DNA of 10,603 bases from MGBC102946 sp022793145 (lineage in GTDB: Bacteria; Bacillota_I; Bacilli_A; RF39; UBA660), in contig CANEDJ010000047.1 of assembly GCA_947426265.1 (NCBI GenBank), positions 1-10,603 of the forward strand. Direction: 5' to 3'. Made by a program: the position numbers and the translations under genes. Of this stretch, positions 1 to 7,307 are shown in pieces (the stretch's first letter is position 1; the number at the start of each line of letters is the position of its first letter). Under the pieces are notes generated by a model. That model saw only the letters and a program-made list of their open reading frames with translations. It searched no databases and was not told the origin of the DNA.

Positions 1-38
1 AGTCAGTATTAAATACAAAATCTCTCTTGTAACTGACT
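1..38. repeat. Short inverted repeat at the window edge
   Basis: AGTCAGT at 1-7 is matched by its reverse complement ACTGACT at 32-38, around a 24-base AT-rich spacer. It lies just before the first gene. It could be part of a hairpin belonging to an upstream gene or a leader or operator for the gene at 61. No T-run follows, so it is not a convincing terminator. The 7-bp arms could also be chance. Confidence 0.25.
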
Positions 39-60
39 ATATATATCATACAAGGATAAT

Positions 61-690
61 ATGACAATAGATATAAATAACTGTGATTTCAATAATGACT
101 ATTTTCATTTTACTAATAGGGCAAATATATATAACATATTAAATGCTGGATTATGCCCTTTGACTGGAGCAGCCAGTCAATTGGTAGGAGATAAACCAAA
201 TGTTTCTTTATCAAAAGGTGGGAAAGGAATTATGGGGATCATAAACTCTTTTATTTATATGTTTAGTAAACAAACGAAAATATCTCAGATTCCAGAAGAA
301 TATAGAAAATATTTTCTTGAAATATCTGACTTTACATCAAGTGATTTGATCCCTAAAGATATAGTTTGTAAAGCAATGATTAGAAAATTACAAGATGAGG
401 TATACCTTCGAGTAGATCTAGAGGAAGAACAACTTGAAAGTGCCAATATTGGGGGCTTAACAGGTTATGATATAAAATTGCCATTGGCAATTGATAAATC
501 AAAAATAAGAGTTATTGCAAATGCTAATAATGATGTTTTAAGTGCATATGATGTCGCCTTTCATATTTATGAAAAAACAAAAAATATAGATATTTTTAGA
601 ATGATGCATGAAGATTTCTTTTTTATGTTTGAAAATCTGGAAGCAAAGTTAGTTATGGATTGTAATAGTGGTTATGCTACAAAAAAATAA
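61..690 (+). CDS. Uncharacterised protein with DarT/KptA-like N-terminal motif
   Basis: This is a 209-residue soluble protein with no signal peptide and no membrane segment. The ATG is preceded by an AAGGAT ribosome site at 52-57. I do not recognise a named family with certainty. Residues 14-35 show an HFTxxxNxxxILxxGL pattern (His17, Phe18, Thr19), followed by a Ser-Lys pair near residues 51-52 (LSKGG). This arrangement resembles the N-terminal substrate-binding part of ADP-ribosyltransferase-fold proteins such as DarT and Tpt1/KptA, and uncharacterised Firmicutes proteins with a YFHFT start also exist. The rest is mixed alpha/beta with an acidic stretch (LEEEQLE, about 121-127) and gives no further clue. 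A catalytic Glu cannot be assigned by eye. The gene is isolated: a terminator follows, and the pilus operon downstream has its own promoter. A role in ADP-ribosylation or as a toxin is inference only. Confidence 0.7.
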   Translation: MTIDINNCDFNNDYFHFTNRANIYNILNAGLCPLTGAASQLVGDKPNVSLSKGGKGIMGIINSFIYMFSKQTKISQIPEEYRKYFLEISDFTSSDLIPKDIVCKAMIRKLQDEVYLRVDLEEEQLESANIGGLTGYDIKLPLAIDKSKIRVIANANNDVLSAYDVAFHIYEKTKNIDIFRMMHEDFFFMFENLEAKLVMDCNSGYATKK

Positions 691-702
691 ATAGATATTA
701 CT

Positions 703-733
703 ATGGTTAATTTAAAAAAATTGACCATTTTTT
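703..733 (+). terminator. Rho-independent terminator after the first gene
   Basis: ATGGTTAATTT (703-713) pairs with AAATTGACCAT (718-728) as an 11-bp stem with one G-T wobble and an AAAA loop. TTTTT (729-733) follows at once. It lies 13 bases after the stop codon of the 61-690 gene and separates that gene from the pilus operon. Confidence 0.85.
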
Positions 734-788
734 ATAATGAATAGGAAAAGATACTAAAAAATTAAGTAGAGCAAATCCAAACTTTTTC

Positions 789-817
789 TTGTCGTAATAG
801 TGATTATTTGGTATAAT
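789..817 (+). promoter_or_regulatory. Sigma-A-type promoter of the pilus operon
   Basis: TTGTCG (789-794) and TATAAT (812-817) are separated by exactly 17 bases. Transcription would begin near 824, about 22 bases before the first pseudopilin gene. The -10 box is perfect and the -35 box matches four of six. No other good promoter is seen between the 703-733 terminator and the operon. Confidence 0.7.
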
Positions 818-845
818 TTTATATAGAATATGAGAGTGTGGTAAG

Positions 846-1181
846 ATGAAGAATAAAGGGCAAGCATTGGTCGAATTTATTATAATATTACCAGTTTTAT
901 TGCTATTAATATTAGGAGCAATAGACTTTGGAAATATTCTTTATAAAGAGTATACATTAGAAAATGATTTGGATTATATAGTTGAATTAGTAAGACAGAA
1001 TAAAATGACTGAAGTAGATTACTATGTAAAACAAAAAGAATTGACAAAAAATATAGAAACCAAAAGTACAACAACTACGATCACCTTGTCAAAAAAAGTA
1101 GTAGTGAATACACCAGGACTGAATCGGATCTTAGGGAAGAACTATCAAATCAAGGCGAGTAGGGTGATATCAAATGAATAA
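846..1181 (+). CDS. TadE-like pilus pseudopilin
   Basis: This 111-residue protein has a short basic leader (MKNKG), then QALVEF and a hydrophobic helix at about residues 10-30. The G5|QALVEF arrangement, with Glu at +5 after the presumed cleavage site, matches the Flp/TadE class of prepilin-peptidase substrates (G|xxxxE[FY]). The remainder (about 31-111) is a small domain that would lie outside the membrane, rich in Lys, Thr and Val and ending in a beta-like segment. TadE proteins are minor pseudopilins needed for Tad pilus assembly. It is the first gene of the operon, with only a weak ribosome site (GTGGTAAG). Its end overlaps the next gene by 8 bases, suggesting translational coupling. The small size is normal for monoderm TadE-like proteins. 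The family call rests on the N-terminal motif and on the neighbours. Confidence 0.8.
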   Translation: MKNKGQALVEFIIILPVLLLLILGAIDFGNILYKEYTLENDLDYIVELVRQNKMTEVDYYVKQKELTKNIETKSTTTTITLSKKVVVNTPGLNRILGKNYQIKASRVISNE

Positions 1182-1551
1182 AAAAGGACAAGTCCTTGTG
1201 CTATTTTTAATCTTATTGCCATTTTTATTGTTATTGGTTGGCTTAATTGTAGATTTAGGACTTGCTTATAACGAGAAAAGGAAAATGGAACATGCCATTA
1301 TAGATTCTATTGGTTATGCACTTGATCATATAAATGAAGAAGAAACTGTTATAAAGATTAATATGACGAATCTATTAAAAGAAAATATCAAAGACATTTA
1401 TGAACTTAGAATTGAAATAAATGATGGTAAAGTTTATGTAAGAATAGAAAAACGGATAGATACCATTTTTCTACCTAAAAATCAGATTATAAAATTATCA
1501 TATCAAGGTGAAGTTATAAACGGAGAAAAAAGAATTAAGAAAGAGGGATAA
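1174..1551 (+). CDS. TadE/TadG-like pilus protein
   Basis: This 125-residue protein opens with MNKKGQVLVLFLILLPFLLL, so the leader, glycine and hydrophobic helix look like TadE, but the +5 Glu is replaced by Leu. That pattern (GQ.LVLF..LLP) is typical of TadG/Tad-like N-termini, which may stay as membrane anchors and not be processed. Classical TadG is much longer, with a von Willebrand-type domain; here only a domain of about 95 residues follows (about 30-125), so this is a reduced version. The ATG at 1174 has an AGGGTGAT ribosome site at 1161-1168 inside the preceding gene, and the two genes overlap by 8 bases. The TAA stop is followed one base later by the TadZ-like start. Role in a pilus sub-complex with the TadE-like neighbour is inferred. 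Confidence 0.72.
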   Translation: MNKKGQVLVLFLILLPFLLLLVGLIVDLGLAYNEKRKMEHAIIDSIGYALDHINEEETVIKINMTNLLKENIKDIYELRIEINDGKVYVRIEKRIDTIFLPKNQIIKLSYQGEVINGEKRIKKEG

Positions 1552-1552
1552 T

Positions 1553-2314
1553 ATGGCATTAGAAAAAGCAAAAGTATTTACAGTTGCTTCCGTAAAAGGT
1601 GGAACAGGAAAAACAACAACACTTTTAAATCTAGCAGGTATTTTTAGCCTTCAAAAAAAGAAAGTATTAATTATTGATTTAGACTTATATGGTGGAGCAA
1701 TTGCTCTTTCTTTAAACATTCCCAATGAACAAGATATTTATAGATTAGTAGATGATCTAAATAGTAATCGTTTTGAAATTATTGATAGATATTTAGTAAA
1801 ATATAACGACTATATTGATGTAATTCCTTCTCCAAAAGATCCTAGAAACGCAAGTAAAATAGGAAGTAAATACATTTCGGTTGTACTATCAAAAGTAATT
1901 TACAGGTATGATGTTATTTTAATAGATACCAACCATTTTTTAAATGATATTACCTTAGTAGCTTTAGATGCAAGTGATCAAGTATTGTATGTCATTAACA
2001 ATGATCCATCTAATTTAAAAAACATGGCAACTAGAATTGCCATTCATAAAGATATGGAACAGGATAATTACAAAATCATTTTGAATGAATCCACGCATCC
2101 AGGAAAAGAGCAATTCTCAAAATATGATGTGAAAAATATTTTAAAAGAGAATATCGATTATGTAATTCCAAAAAACTTTTATTTAAAAAATATAGACAAA
2201 TATATATTAGAAGGCAATATTTTAACACTCCAAAAAGGCGTTGCTTCTAAGTATAAGAAAACAATAGATAGTTTAAAAAATATAGCAGAATCCTTAATGA
2301 AAGATAAAAAATAG
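1553..2314 (+). CDS. TadZ/CpaE-like ParA-family ATPase, without receiver domain
   Basis: This 253-residue protein is a ParA/MinD-type P-loop ATPase. It has a deviant Walker A motif, KGGTGKTT, at residues 15-22 with the signature Lys15 and Lys20; a Walker A' motif, LIIDLDLYGG, with Asp42 and Asp44; and a Walker B motif, VILID, ending at Asp125. In Tad systems TadZ/CpaE localises the secretion machinery at a site in the cell, and the position just before tadA supports that role. Classical TadZ/CpaE proteins carry an N-terminal pseudo-receiver domain before the ATPase; here the P-loop begins 15 residues from the start, so that domain is absent. No C-terminal amphipathic helix is obvious, though residues 230-250 are Lys-rich. 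The start follows the previous stop by one base, with GAGGG at 1543-1547 as ribosome site. A chromosome-partitioning ParA is less likely because there is no parB and the gene sits within the tad operon. Confidence 0.85.
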   Translation: MALEKAKVFTVASVKGGTGKTTTLLNLAGIFSLQKKKVLIIDLDLYGGAIALSLNIPNEQDIYRLVDDLNSNRFEIIDRYLVKYNDYIDVIPSPKDPRNASKIGSKYISVVLSKVIYRYDVILIDTNHFLNDITLVALDASDQVLYVINNDPSNLKNMATRIAIHKDMEQDNYKIILNESTHPGKEQFSKYDVKNILKENIDYVIPKNFYLKNIDKYILEGNILTLQKGVASKYKKTIDSLKNIAESLMKDKK

Positions 2315-2323
2315 GAGGAATTT

Positions 2324-3655
2324 ATGGCAAAGAAAAAATTTGTTGAAGAATTTGACGTTCAAATAGAAACTCCAGAAGTTGCTTATGTTTCAGATTATGA
2401 AGCATTTCCTAATAAAATATTGTTAGATGAACTTCGTACTAAAATCATTCAAAATTTAATTGATAATAATATTACCAAAGCAAGAGATATGACTGATTTT
2501 GTGAAGACTGAAATTGATAAAACTATAGATGGATATGATTTATCAAATGTTGAAAGAAGTTACTTATACAACTTGATTGATAATGAAATCAGTGGAAATG
2601 GGCCATTAACGGAGTTATTAGAAGACCACGATATTACAGAAATTATGGTAAATGGAAAAGATGAAATTTATATTGAATTGGAAGGTCGTGTTGTAAGAGA
2701 TAACAGTATTTCTTTTATCAATGAAGATCATATTTTAAGAACCATTCAAAGGATGATTCAACCACTTGGAAGAACCATTGATACAGCAAACCCAATGGTC
2801 GATGCAAGGCTTGTAGATGGTTCCAGACTCAATGCAGTTATTCCACCACTTTCCTTAAATGGACCAGTTTTGACAATTCGTAAATTTAAAGAAGAATTAG
2901 CAAACATTGAGGACTTTTTAAGGACAGGAGCACTTACTCCATATATGGCCAGATTTTTAGAAGCATGCGTAGAAGCAAAACTAAACATTATTATTTGTGG
3001 GGGAACAGGAAGCGGAAAAACAACGCTTTTAAATGTATTATCTTCTTTTATCTCTCCAGATGAGAGACTTATTACAATTGAAGATGCAGCCGAACTTAGG
3101 TTGGAACAAGAGCATGTTATCTCTCTAGAAACAAGATTAACCAATTATGAAGGGGAAGGGGCTATTACAATTCGAGATTTGGTAATTAACTCCCTTCGTA
3201 TGAGACCAGATCGTATTATTGTTGGAGAAGTTCGTGGAAAAGAAGCTTTTGATATGTTACAAGCAATGAATACTGGGCATAATGGATCTTTAACAACAAT
3301 GCATGCCAATAGCCCAATTGATGCATTAAATCGTTTAGAGACTATGGTATTAATGGCTGGTATGGAAATTCCAATTAGAGCTATTCGTGAATATATTGAA
3401 GGAGCTATTAATATCGTTGTTCAAGTATCTAGATTAACAGATGGAAGAAGAAAAGTAACAAGCATTTGTGAAATAACGGGAATAGAGGATAATGCAATTA
3501 AAATGGAAGAGATTTTCACTTTTAGACAAGATGGCGTGAAAGAAAATGGAGACGTATTAGGAGAGTTCATTTTACATGATCGTATTCCAAATGTTTATAA
3601 AACAATAAAGTCAAGAGGAATTAATACTCTTATGGATATATTTGATAGAAAGTAG
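2324..3655 (+). CDS. tadA: TadA/CpaF secretion ATPase of the Tad pilus
   Basis: This 443-residue protein is a GspE/PilT-superfamily hexameric ATPase of the CpaF/TadA branch, which powers pilus extension (and probably retraction) from the cytoplasm through TadB and TadC. An N-terminal domain of about 200 residues is followed by the full set of motor motifs: Walker A GGTGSGKTT at 226-234 (Lys232), Asp box TIEDAAEL at 251-258, Walker B RIIVGE at about 297-302, and a His box with GHNGSLTTMHANSP at 318-331. R-rich elements such as TIRKF (184-188) and LRMRPDR (291-297) are also typical. Length is normal and all key residues are present. A strong AGGAGG site (2313-2318) overlaps the upstream stop and sits five bases before the ATG. 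The gene ends in TAG, directly followed in the same frame by the TadB coding sequence. Confidence 0.95.
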   Translation: MAKKKFVEEFDVQIETPEVAYVSDYEAFPNKILLDELRTKIIQNLIDNNITKARDMTDFVKTEIDKTIDGYDLSNVERSYLYNLIDNEISGNGPLTELLEDHDITEIMVNGKDEIYIELEGRVVRDNSISFINEDHILRTIQRMIQPLGRTIDTANPMVDARLVDGSRLNAVIPPLSLNGPVLTIRKFKEELANIEDFLRTGALTPYMARFLEACVEAKLNIIICGGTGSGKTTLLNVLSSFISPDERLITIEDAAELRLEQEHVISLETRLTNYEGEGAITIRDLVINSLRMRPDRIIVGEVRGKEAFDMLQAMNTGHNGSLTTMHANSPIDALNRLETMVLMAGMEIPIRAIREYIEGAINIVVQVSRLTDGRRKVTSICEITGIEDNAIKMEEIFTFRQDGVKENGDVLGEFILHDRIPNVYKTIKSRGINTLMDIFDRK

Positions 3656-3664
3656 GTGATTCTA

Positions 3665-5179
3665 GTGCCACATTTGGGAGAAACTGGTTTTAATTTGGAA
3701 GCTCAAGAAAAGCCAACAAATCAAGATTTAACAATTACATATACTCCAGATAACTTAGTAATGCGATATACCTATACAGTTTTAAAAAATGGTATTCCAA
3801 GTAGTAGTGAAAGTATTGATGGAGAAAAACCAGTGAATATTGTATTAGATGAATCAGGAACTTACCAAATCAAAATAGAATCCTATGATTATTACAATCG
3901 AAAAACGGAAATAGAAAGCGGAGTTTATAAAATAGATAAAGATGCTCCAGTTATTATATTAGGAAGTGACTCTTTAAAAATGAGAGTCGGATCCATTCTT
4001 TATCCGATGGCAGATGTAAAAGCTTATGACACACAGGATGGAGATTTATTAGATCAAGTAACAACCAATGTAGAAGAACTGGACTTTGATGAAATTGGAC
4101 TAAAAAAATTAGTTTATACAGTTACTGATAGTGCGGGAAATACAACAACAAAAACCATGATGATCAATGTTGTTAAGGATGATACTTTTGGAATTATTTT
4201 GATTCAGTTAGGTATTATAGCAGCCTTAGTAGGTATTATCTTTGCAATGTTATCTTATAGAAGAAGTGTAAAGTTAGAACAAAGGATTAGAAAATATAGC
4301 ATTGAATCTTTAAATGATCATTCATTATCTTTATTTGATCGATATTATCAATTCTATGCAAAACTATTAAAACGGATCAGTAAATATGTTTCAAAGTCTG
4401 TTTTCCTAAAAAAATATTCAAATCGATATGAGAAATATGTTGGAATTATGGGAGACGAAAATAGAACAGGAATAGATTTTGTATCGGCCAAAATATTAAT
4501 CGCTATTTTATTTGTTGTCATTGCAATTATTTCTGCCACTTTACAAATCGAACTTATGAATTCTTATGAAATCGTTTTTCCATTTCTATTTGGTTTCTTT
4601 GTCCCTGATATTTTATATATTTCAAAACATAAATTGCACCGAAAACATATTGAAAATGATTTATTACAAGCCATTATTATTATGAATAATGCGTTTAAAT
4701 CCGGAAGAAGTATCACGCAAGCAATTGAACTCGTAATGACCGAATTAGATGGTGCAATTGCAAAAGAATTCAAAAAAATGCGTGCAGAACTTTCTTATGG
4801 ACTCTCTGTCGATGTAGTATTTGGTAGATTTGCCGATCGAATTAAATTAGAAGAAGTGAATTATTTAACAGCTTCTTTAAGTATTTTAAATAAAACAGGA
4901 GGAAATATTATTAAGGTGTTTTCTTCTATTGAAGAATCATTATTCAGTAAAAAGAAATTGTGGTTAGAATTAGAATCACTTACTAGTAGTTCTAAAATGA
5001 TTATGTATGTATTATTCTGTGTTCCTGTTTTATTTACAATTTTTGTAAGTGTTATCAATCCAGATTATTTCTTACCTTTTTTTACAACACCACTTGGAAT
5101 TATGTTATCTTTTCTTATTGTTATTTTATATGTTATTTATATTATCTGTGTCAGAAAAATTATGGCGGTTAGGATGTGA
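3665..5179 (+). CDS. tadB: TadB-like membrane protein with N-terminal Ig-like domains
   Basis: Start choice: two GTG codons compete, at 3656 and 3665. I prefer 3665 because GGTGAT (3655-3660) lies four bases before it; the frame is open from 3656 (507 residues, numbering used here). Residues 20-95 look like a beta-sandwich domain. Residues 97-173 match DUF5011-type Ig-like modules (DAPVI..., AYDTQDGDLLD, VYTVTDSAGN). A membrane helix follows at about 177-200, then a basic segment, two helices at about 278-320, a type II secretion system F domain at about 335-445 (helical, with FKSGRSITQAI) and two final helices at about 447-466 and 480-499. The C-terminal part is a standard TadB platform protein that anchors the TadA motor. 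The Ig part is not part of ordinary TadB and should face outward, yet no signal peptide is present. The stop overlaps the tadC start by one base. Confidence 0.88.
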   Translation: MPHLGETGFNLEAQEKPTNQDLTITYTPDNLVMRYTYTVLKNGIPSSSESIDGEKPVNIVLDESGTYQIKIESYDYYNRKTEIESGVYKIDKDAPVIILGSDSLKMRVGSILYPMADVKAYDTQDGDLLDQVTTNVEELDFDEIGLKKLVYTVTDSAGNTTTKTMMINVVKDDTFGIILIQLGIIAALVGIIFAMLSYRRSVKLEQRIRKYSIESLNDHSLSLFDRYYQFYAKLLKRISKYVSKSVFLKKYSNRYEKYVGIMGDENRTGIDFVSAKILIAILFVVIAIISATLQIELMNSYEIVFPFLFGFFVPDILYISKHKLHRKHIENDLLQAIIIMNNAFKSGRSITQAIELVMTELDGAIAKEFKKMRAELSYGLSVDVVFGRFADRIKLEEVNYLTASLSILNKTGGNIIKVFSSIEESLFSKKKLWLELESLTSSSKMIMYVLFCVPVLFTIFVSVINPDYFLPFFTTPLGIMLSFLIVILYVIYIICVRKIMAVRM

Positions 5180-5880
5180 TGGGTTTGAGAAATAATATTA
5201 TTCGAAAGATTTATCGTGAAAAAGATTTAGATAGAATTCAAATGCAGATAGATATGCTAGGCGGAAAATCAAAATTTGATGCAACAGCATTCATTAATCT
5301 TCAATTGCTTTCTTCATTGATTGTATTTTTAGTTGTATTATATGAATCAAAACATGCTTATATTTTTGCGCCTGCGATTACGCTTGGTTGGTACTATGCA
5401 TATTATTATTTGATTATCACAAAACCTTTAAAGATGCGCATTCGAAAACTTGATCATGAAGCTTTATATTTTTTTGAAATTTTAACCTTGACCTTAGAAT
5501 CTGGAAGAAATCTTGAAAATTCTTTAGAAGTTACAGTAGCTAATGTGAAGTCAGAATTATCAGATGAATTTAAAAGAGCATTATTAGAAGTTCATTTTGG
5601 GAAATCTCTATTAGAAGCATTAGAAGATATGAAAAAAAGAATTCCGTCAGAAACAGTTAATAACATTATTTTAAATATTACACAAACGAATATTTTTGGA
5701 AATAGTATTTTGGATACAATGTATAATCAGATTGCGTTTCTAAGAGATAAACAAATATTAGAAATCAAAGGACAGATTAACAAAATCCCAAATAAAATAA
5801 GTATAATATCAGTATTATTTGTTGTACCACTGATTATGATTCTTATTTTAGGACCATTTCTACTTAATTTTTTGGGATAA
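5179..5880 (+). CDS. tadC: TadC-like membrane platform protein
   Basis: This 233-residue protein has a basic N-terminus, two membrane helices at about residues 42-80, a helical cytoplasmic type II secretion F domain at about 90-205 (with LTLESGRNLENSLEVT and a GKSLLEALEDM repeat typical of the fold) and a C-terminal helix at about 208-230. TadB and TadC together form the inner-membrane platform of the Tad pilus. Start choice: ATG at 5179 shares a base with the upstream TGA (TGATG), with AGG at 5171-5173 as a modest ribosome site; GTG at 5176 is an alternative that adds one residue. The overlap indicates coupled translation with tadB. Length is slightly short for TadC (often about 270-320 residues), but nothing seems missing from the F domain. 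Confidence 0.9.
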   Translation: MGLRNNIIRKIYREKDLDRIQMQIDMLGGKSKFDATAFINLQLLSSLIVFLVVLYESKHAYIFAPAITLGWYYAYYYLIITKPLKMRIRKLDHEALYFFEILTLTLESGRNLENSLEVTVANVKSELSDEFKRALLEVHFGKSLLEALEDMKKRIPSETVNNIILNITQTNIFGNSILDTMYNQIAFLRDKQILEIKGQINKIPNKISIISVLFVVPLIMILILGPFLLNFLG

Positions 5881-5892
5881 ATGAAGTATAAT
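5864..5892 (+). promoter_or_regulatory. Possible internal promoter for murC
   Basis: A perfect TATAAT (5887-5892) lies just after the tadC stop, with a weak TTAATT (5864-5869) 17 bases upstream. Transcription would begin near 5899, at the murC ribosome site, leaving almost no leader. It may let murC be expressed apart from the pilus genes, but AT-rich DNA gives TATAAT by chance often. Confidence 0.3.
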
Positions 5893-5912
5893 AGTAATAG
5901 GAGATGAAAAAT

Positions 5913-7223
5913 ATGTATCATTTTATAGGAATAAAAGGGACTGGCATGAGTGCATTAGCACAAATTATGCATGATTTAGGATATGAAGTAGAGGGTAGTG
6001 ATAAACCAGACCATTTTTTTACAGAAGACGCATTATTAGAAAAAAATATTCGGATTCTTCCTTTTGATGAAAAGAATATAAGAACTGGTATGATTATTGT
6101 GCAAGGAAATGCATTTAATGATCATAATCCAGAAGTAGCGAAAGCCAAAGAATTAGATTTAAAAATTTATACTTACCAAGAAATGGTTGGACGACTAACT
6201 GGAATGTTTAAAACAATAGCAGTTTCAGGATGTCATGGAAAAACAACAACAACAGCAATGTTATCACATGTATTATCCAATATTACTGGTTGCAATTATT
6301 TGATTGGAGATGGAAGTGGAAAAGCCAGCAAAGAAAATTCTTATTTTGCACTAGAAGCTTGTGAATATAAAAGACATTTCTTAGATTATGATCCAACATA
6401 TGCAATCATTACAAATATAGAATTAGATCATATTGATTATTACAAAGATATTGATGATGTTATAGATGCTTATCAAAGTTTTGCAAATAAAGCAGAAAAA
6501 ATGGTAATTGCATGTGGAGATGATCCCTATACTCATACTTTAGAAGTAAATCCTCCAATTTTCTATTATGGTTTAAAAGAGGATAATGATATTTTAGCCA
6601 AGGATGTAGAATATAGAAACGATGGAACAGAATTTGATGTTTTTGTAGAAGGTAATTATTATGGTCATTTTGATTTACCACTTTTTGGAAAACATATGCT
6701 GTTAAATGCATTAGCTGTTATTGGCGTTTGCTACTATGAAAGAATGGATGCAAAAGAAGTTGCTAAAAATTTAAAAACATTTGGTGGTGCCAAAAGAAGA
6801 TTTAAAGAAAATGTGATTGGTGATATTGTAACAGTTGATGATTATGCTCATCATCCAACAGAAGTAAAAGTAACCATAAAGGCAGCCAAACAAAAATATC
6901 CAGATAAAGAAATTGTAGCCATTTTAAAAACACATACTTTATCTAGAACCAAAGAATTTGCAGAAGAGTTTGCGGAGGCTCTTAATTTAGCTGATAAATC
7001 TTATATTATGGATGTTGGAGTAGATCGTGAAGAAGTTGGTTATGATGATGTTACTTATGAGCTTATTTTAGAAAAACTAAATAATGGAGAGTATATTTCT
7101 TTGGATACAGTCGATAAGTTATTGAAGCATAAAAATGCCGTTTTACTATTTATGAGTAGTAAGGATATTTATGTATTGCAAGCAGAATATGAAAAAAGAT
7201 TAAAGGAAACTTTAGAAGATTAA
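5913..7223 (+). CDS. murC: UDP-N-acetylmuramate--L-alanine ligase
   Basis: MurC joins L-alanine to UDP-MurNAc with ATP, the first amino-acid addition in peptidoglycan precursor synthesis, in the cytoplasm. I chose ATG 5913 (436 residues) over ATG 5904 because AGGAG (5899-5903) abuts 5904 but stands nine bases from 5913, and MYHFIGIKGTGMSALA is a typical MurC start. Domains in order: N-terminal Rossmann UDP-binding domain with GIKGTGMS (6-13); central ATPase with SGCHGKTTTTA (105-115); the EACEYKRHFL motif (148-157) and TNIELDHIDYY (167-177); then the C-terminal domain from about residue 300 with VDDYAHHPTEV. EACEYKRHF is the form found in Bacillus-type MurC instead of EADES. Length is normal. 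It is the last gene of the transcription unit, 32 bases after tadC, followed by a terminator. Its co-location with tad genes is unusual relative to a classical mur cluster. Confidence 0.95.
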   Translation: MYHFIGIKGTGMSALAQIMHDLGYEVEGSDKPDHFFTEDALLEKNIRILPFDEKNIRTGMIIVQGNAFNDHNPEVAKAKELDLKIYTYQEMVGRLTGMFKTIAVSGCHGKTTTTAMLSHVLSNITGCNYLIGDGSGKASKENSYFALEACEYKRHFLDYDPTYAIITNIELDHIDYYKDIDDVIDAYQSFANKAEKMVIACGDDPYTHTLEVNPPIFYYGLKEDNDILAKDVEYRNDGTEFDVFVEGNYYGHFDLPLFGKHMLLNALAVIGVCYYERMDAKEVAKNLKTFGGAKRRFKENVIGDIVTVDDYAHHPTEVKVTIKAAKQKYPDKEIVAILKTHTLSRTKEFAEEFAEALNLADKSYIMDVGVDREEVGYDDVTYELILEKLNNGEYISLDTVDKLLKHKNAVLLFMSSKDIYVLQAEYEKRLKETLED

Positions 7224-7232
7224 TAAAAAAAG

Positions 7233-7259
7233 AGTTTTGAAACTATTCAAGACTTTTTT
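7233..7259 (+). terminator. Rho-independent terminator of the tad-murC operon
   Basis: AGTTTTGAA (7233-7241) pairs with TTCAAGACT (7246-7254), including one G-T wobble, around an ACTA loop. A T-run follows to 7259 and an A-run precedes it (7224-7231), so it may also stop leftward transcripts. It starts 10 bases after the murC stop. Confidence 0.8.
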
Positions 7260-7307
7260 ATTTGCTAATTTTCAAAAATTATATGAATATAGCAATCAAT
7301 CTCTAAA

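Noticed and set aside
880..1074. Minus-strand open frame opposite the first pseudopilin gene
   Set aside because: It is fully antisense to a gene with a clear TadE motif, has low-complexity hydrophobic text and no ribosome site.
2758..3144. 128-codon minus-strand frame inside tadA
   Set aside because: It lies opposite the conserved Walker A and Asp-box region of a well-supported ATPase; its composition is the usual shadow of the coding strand.
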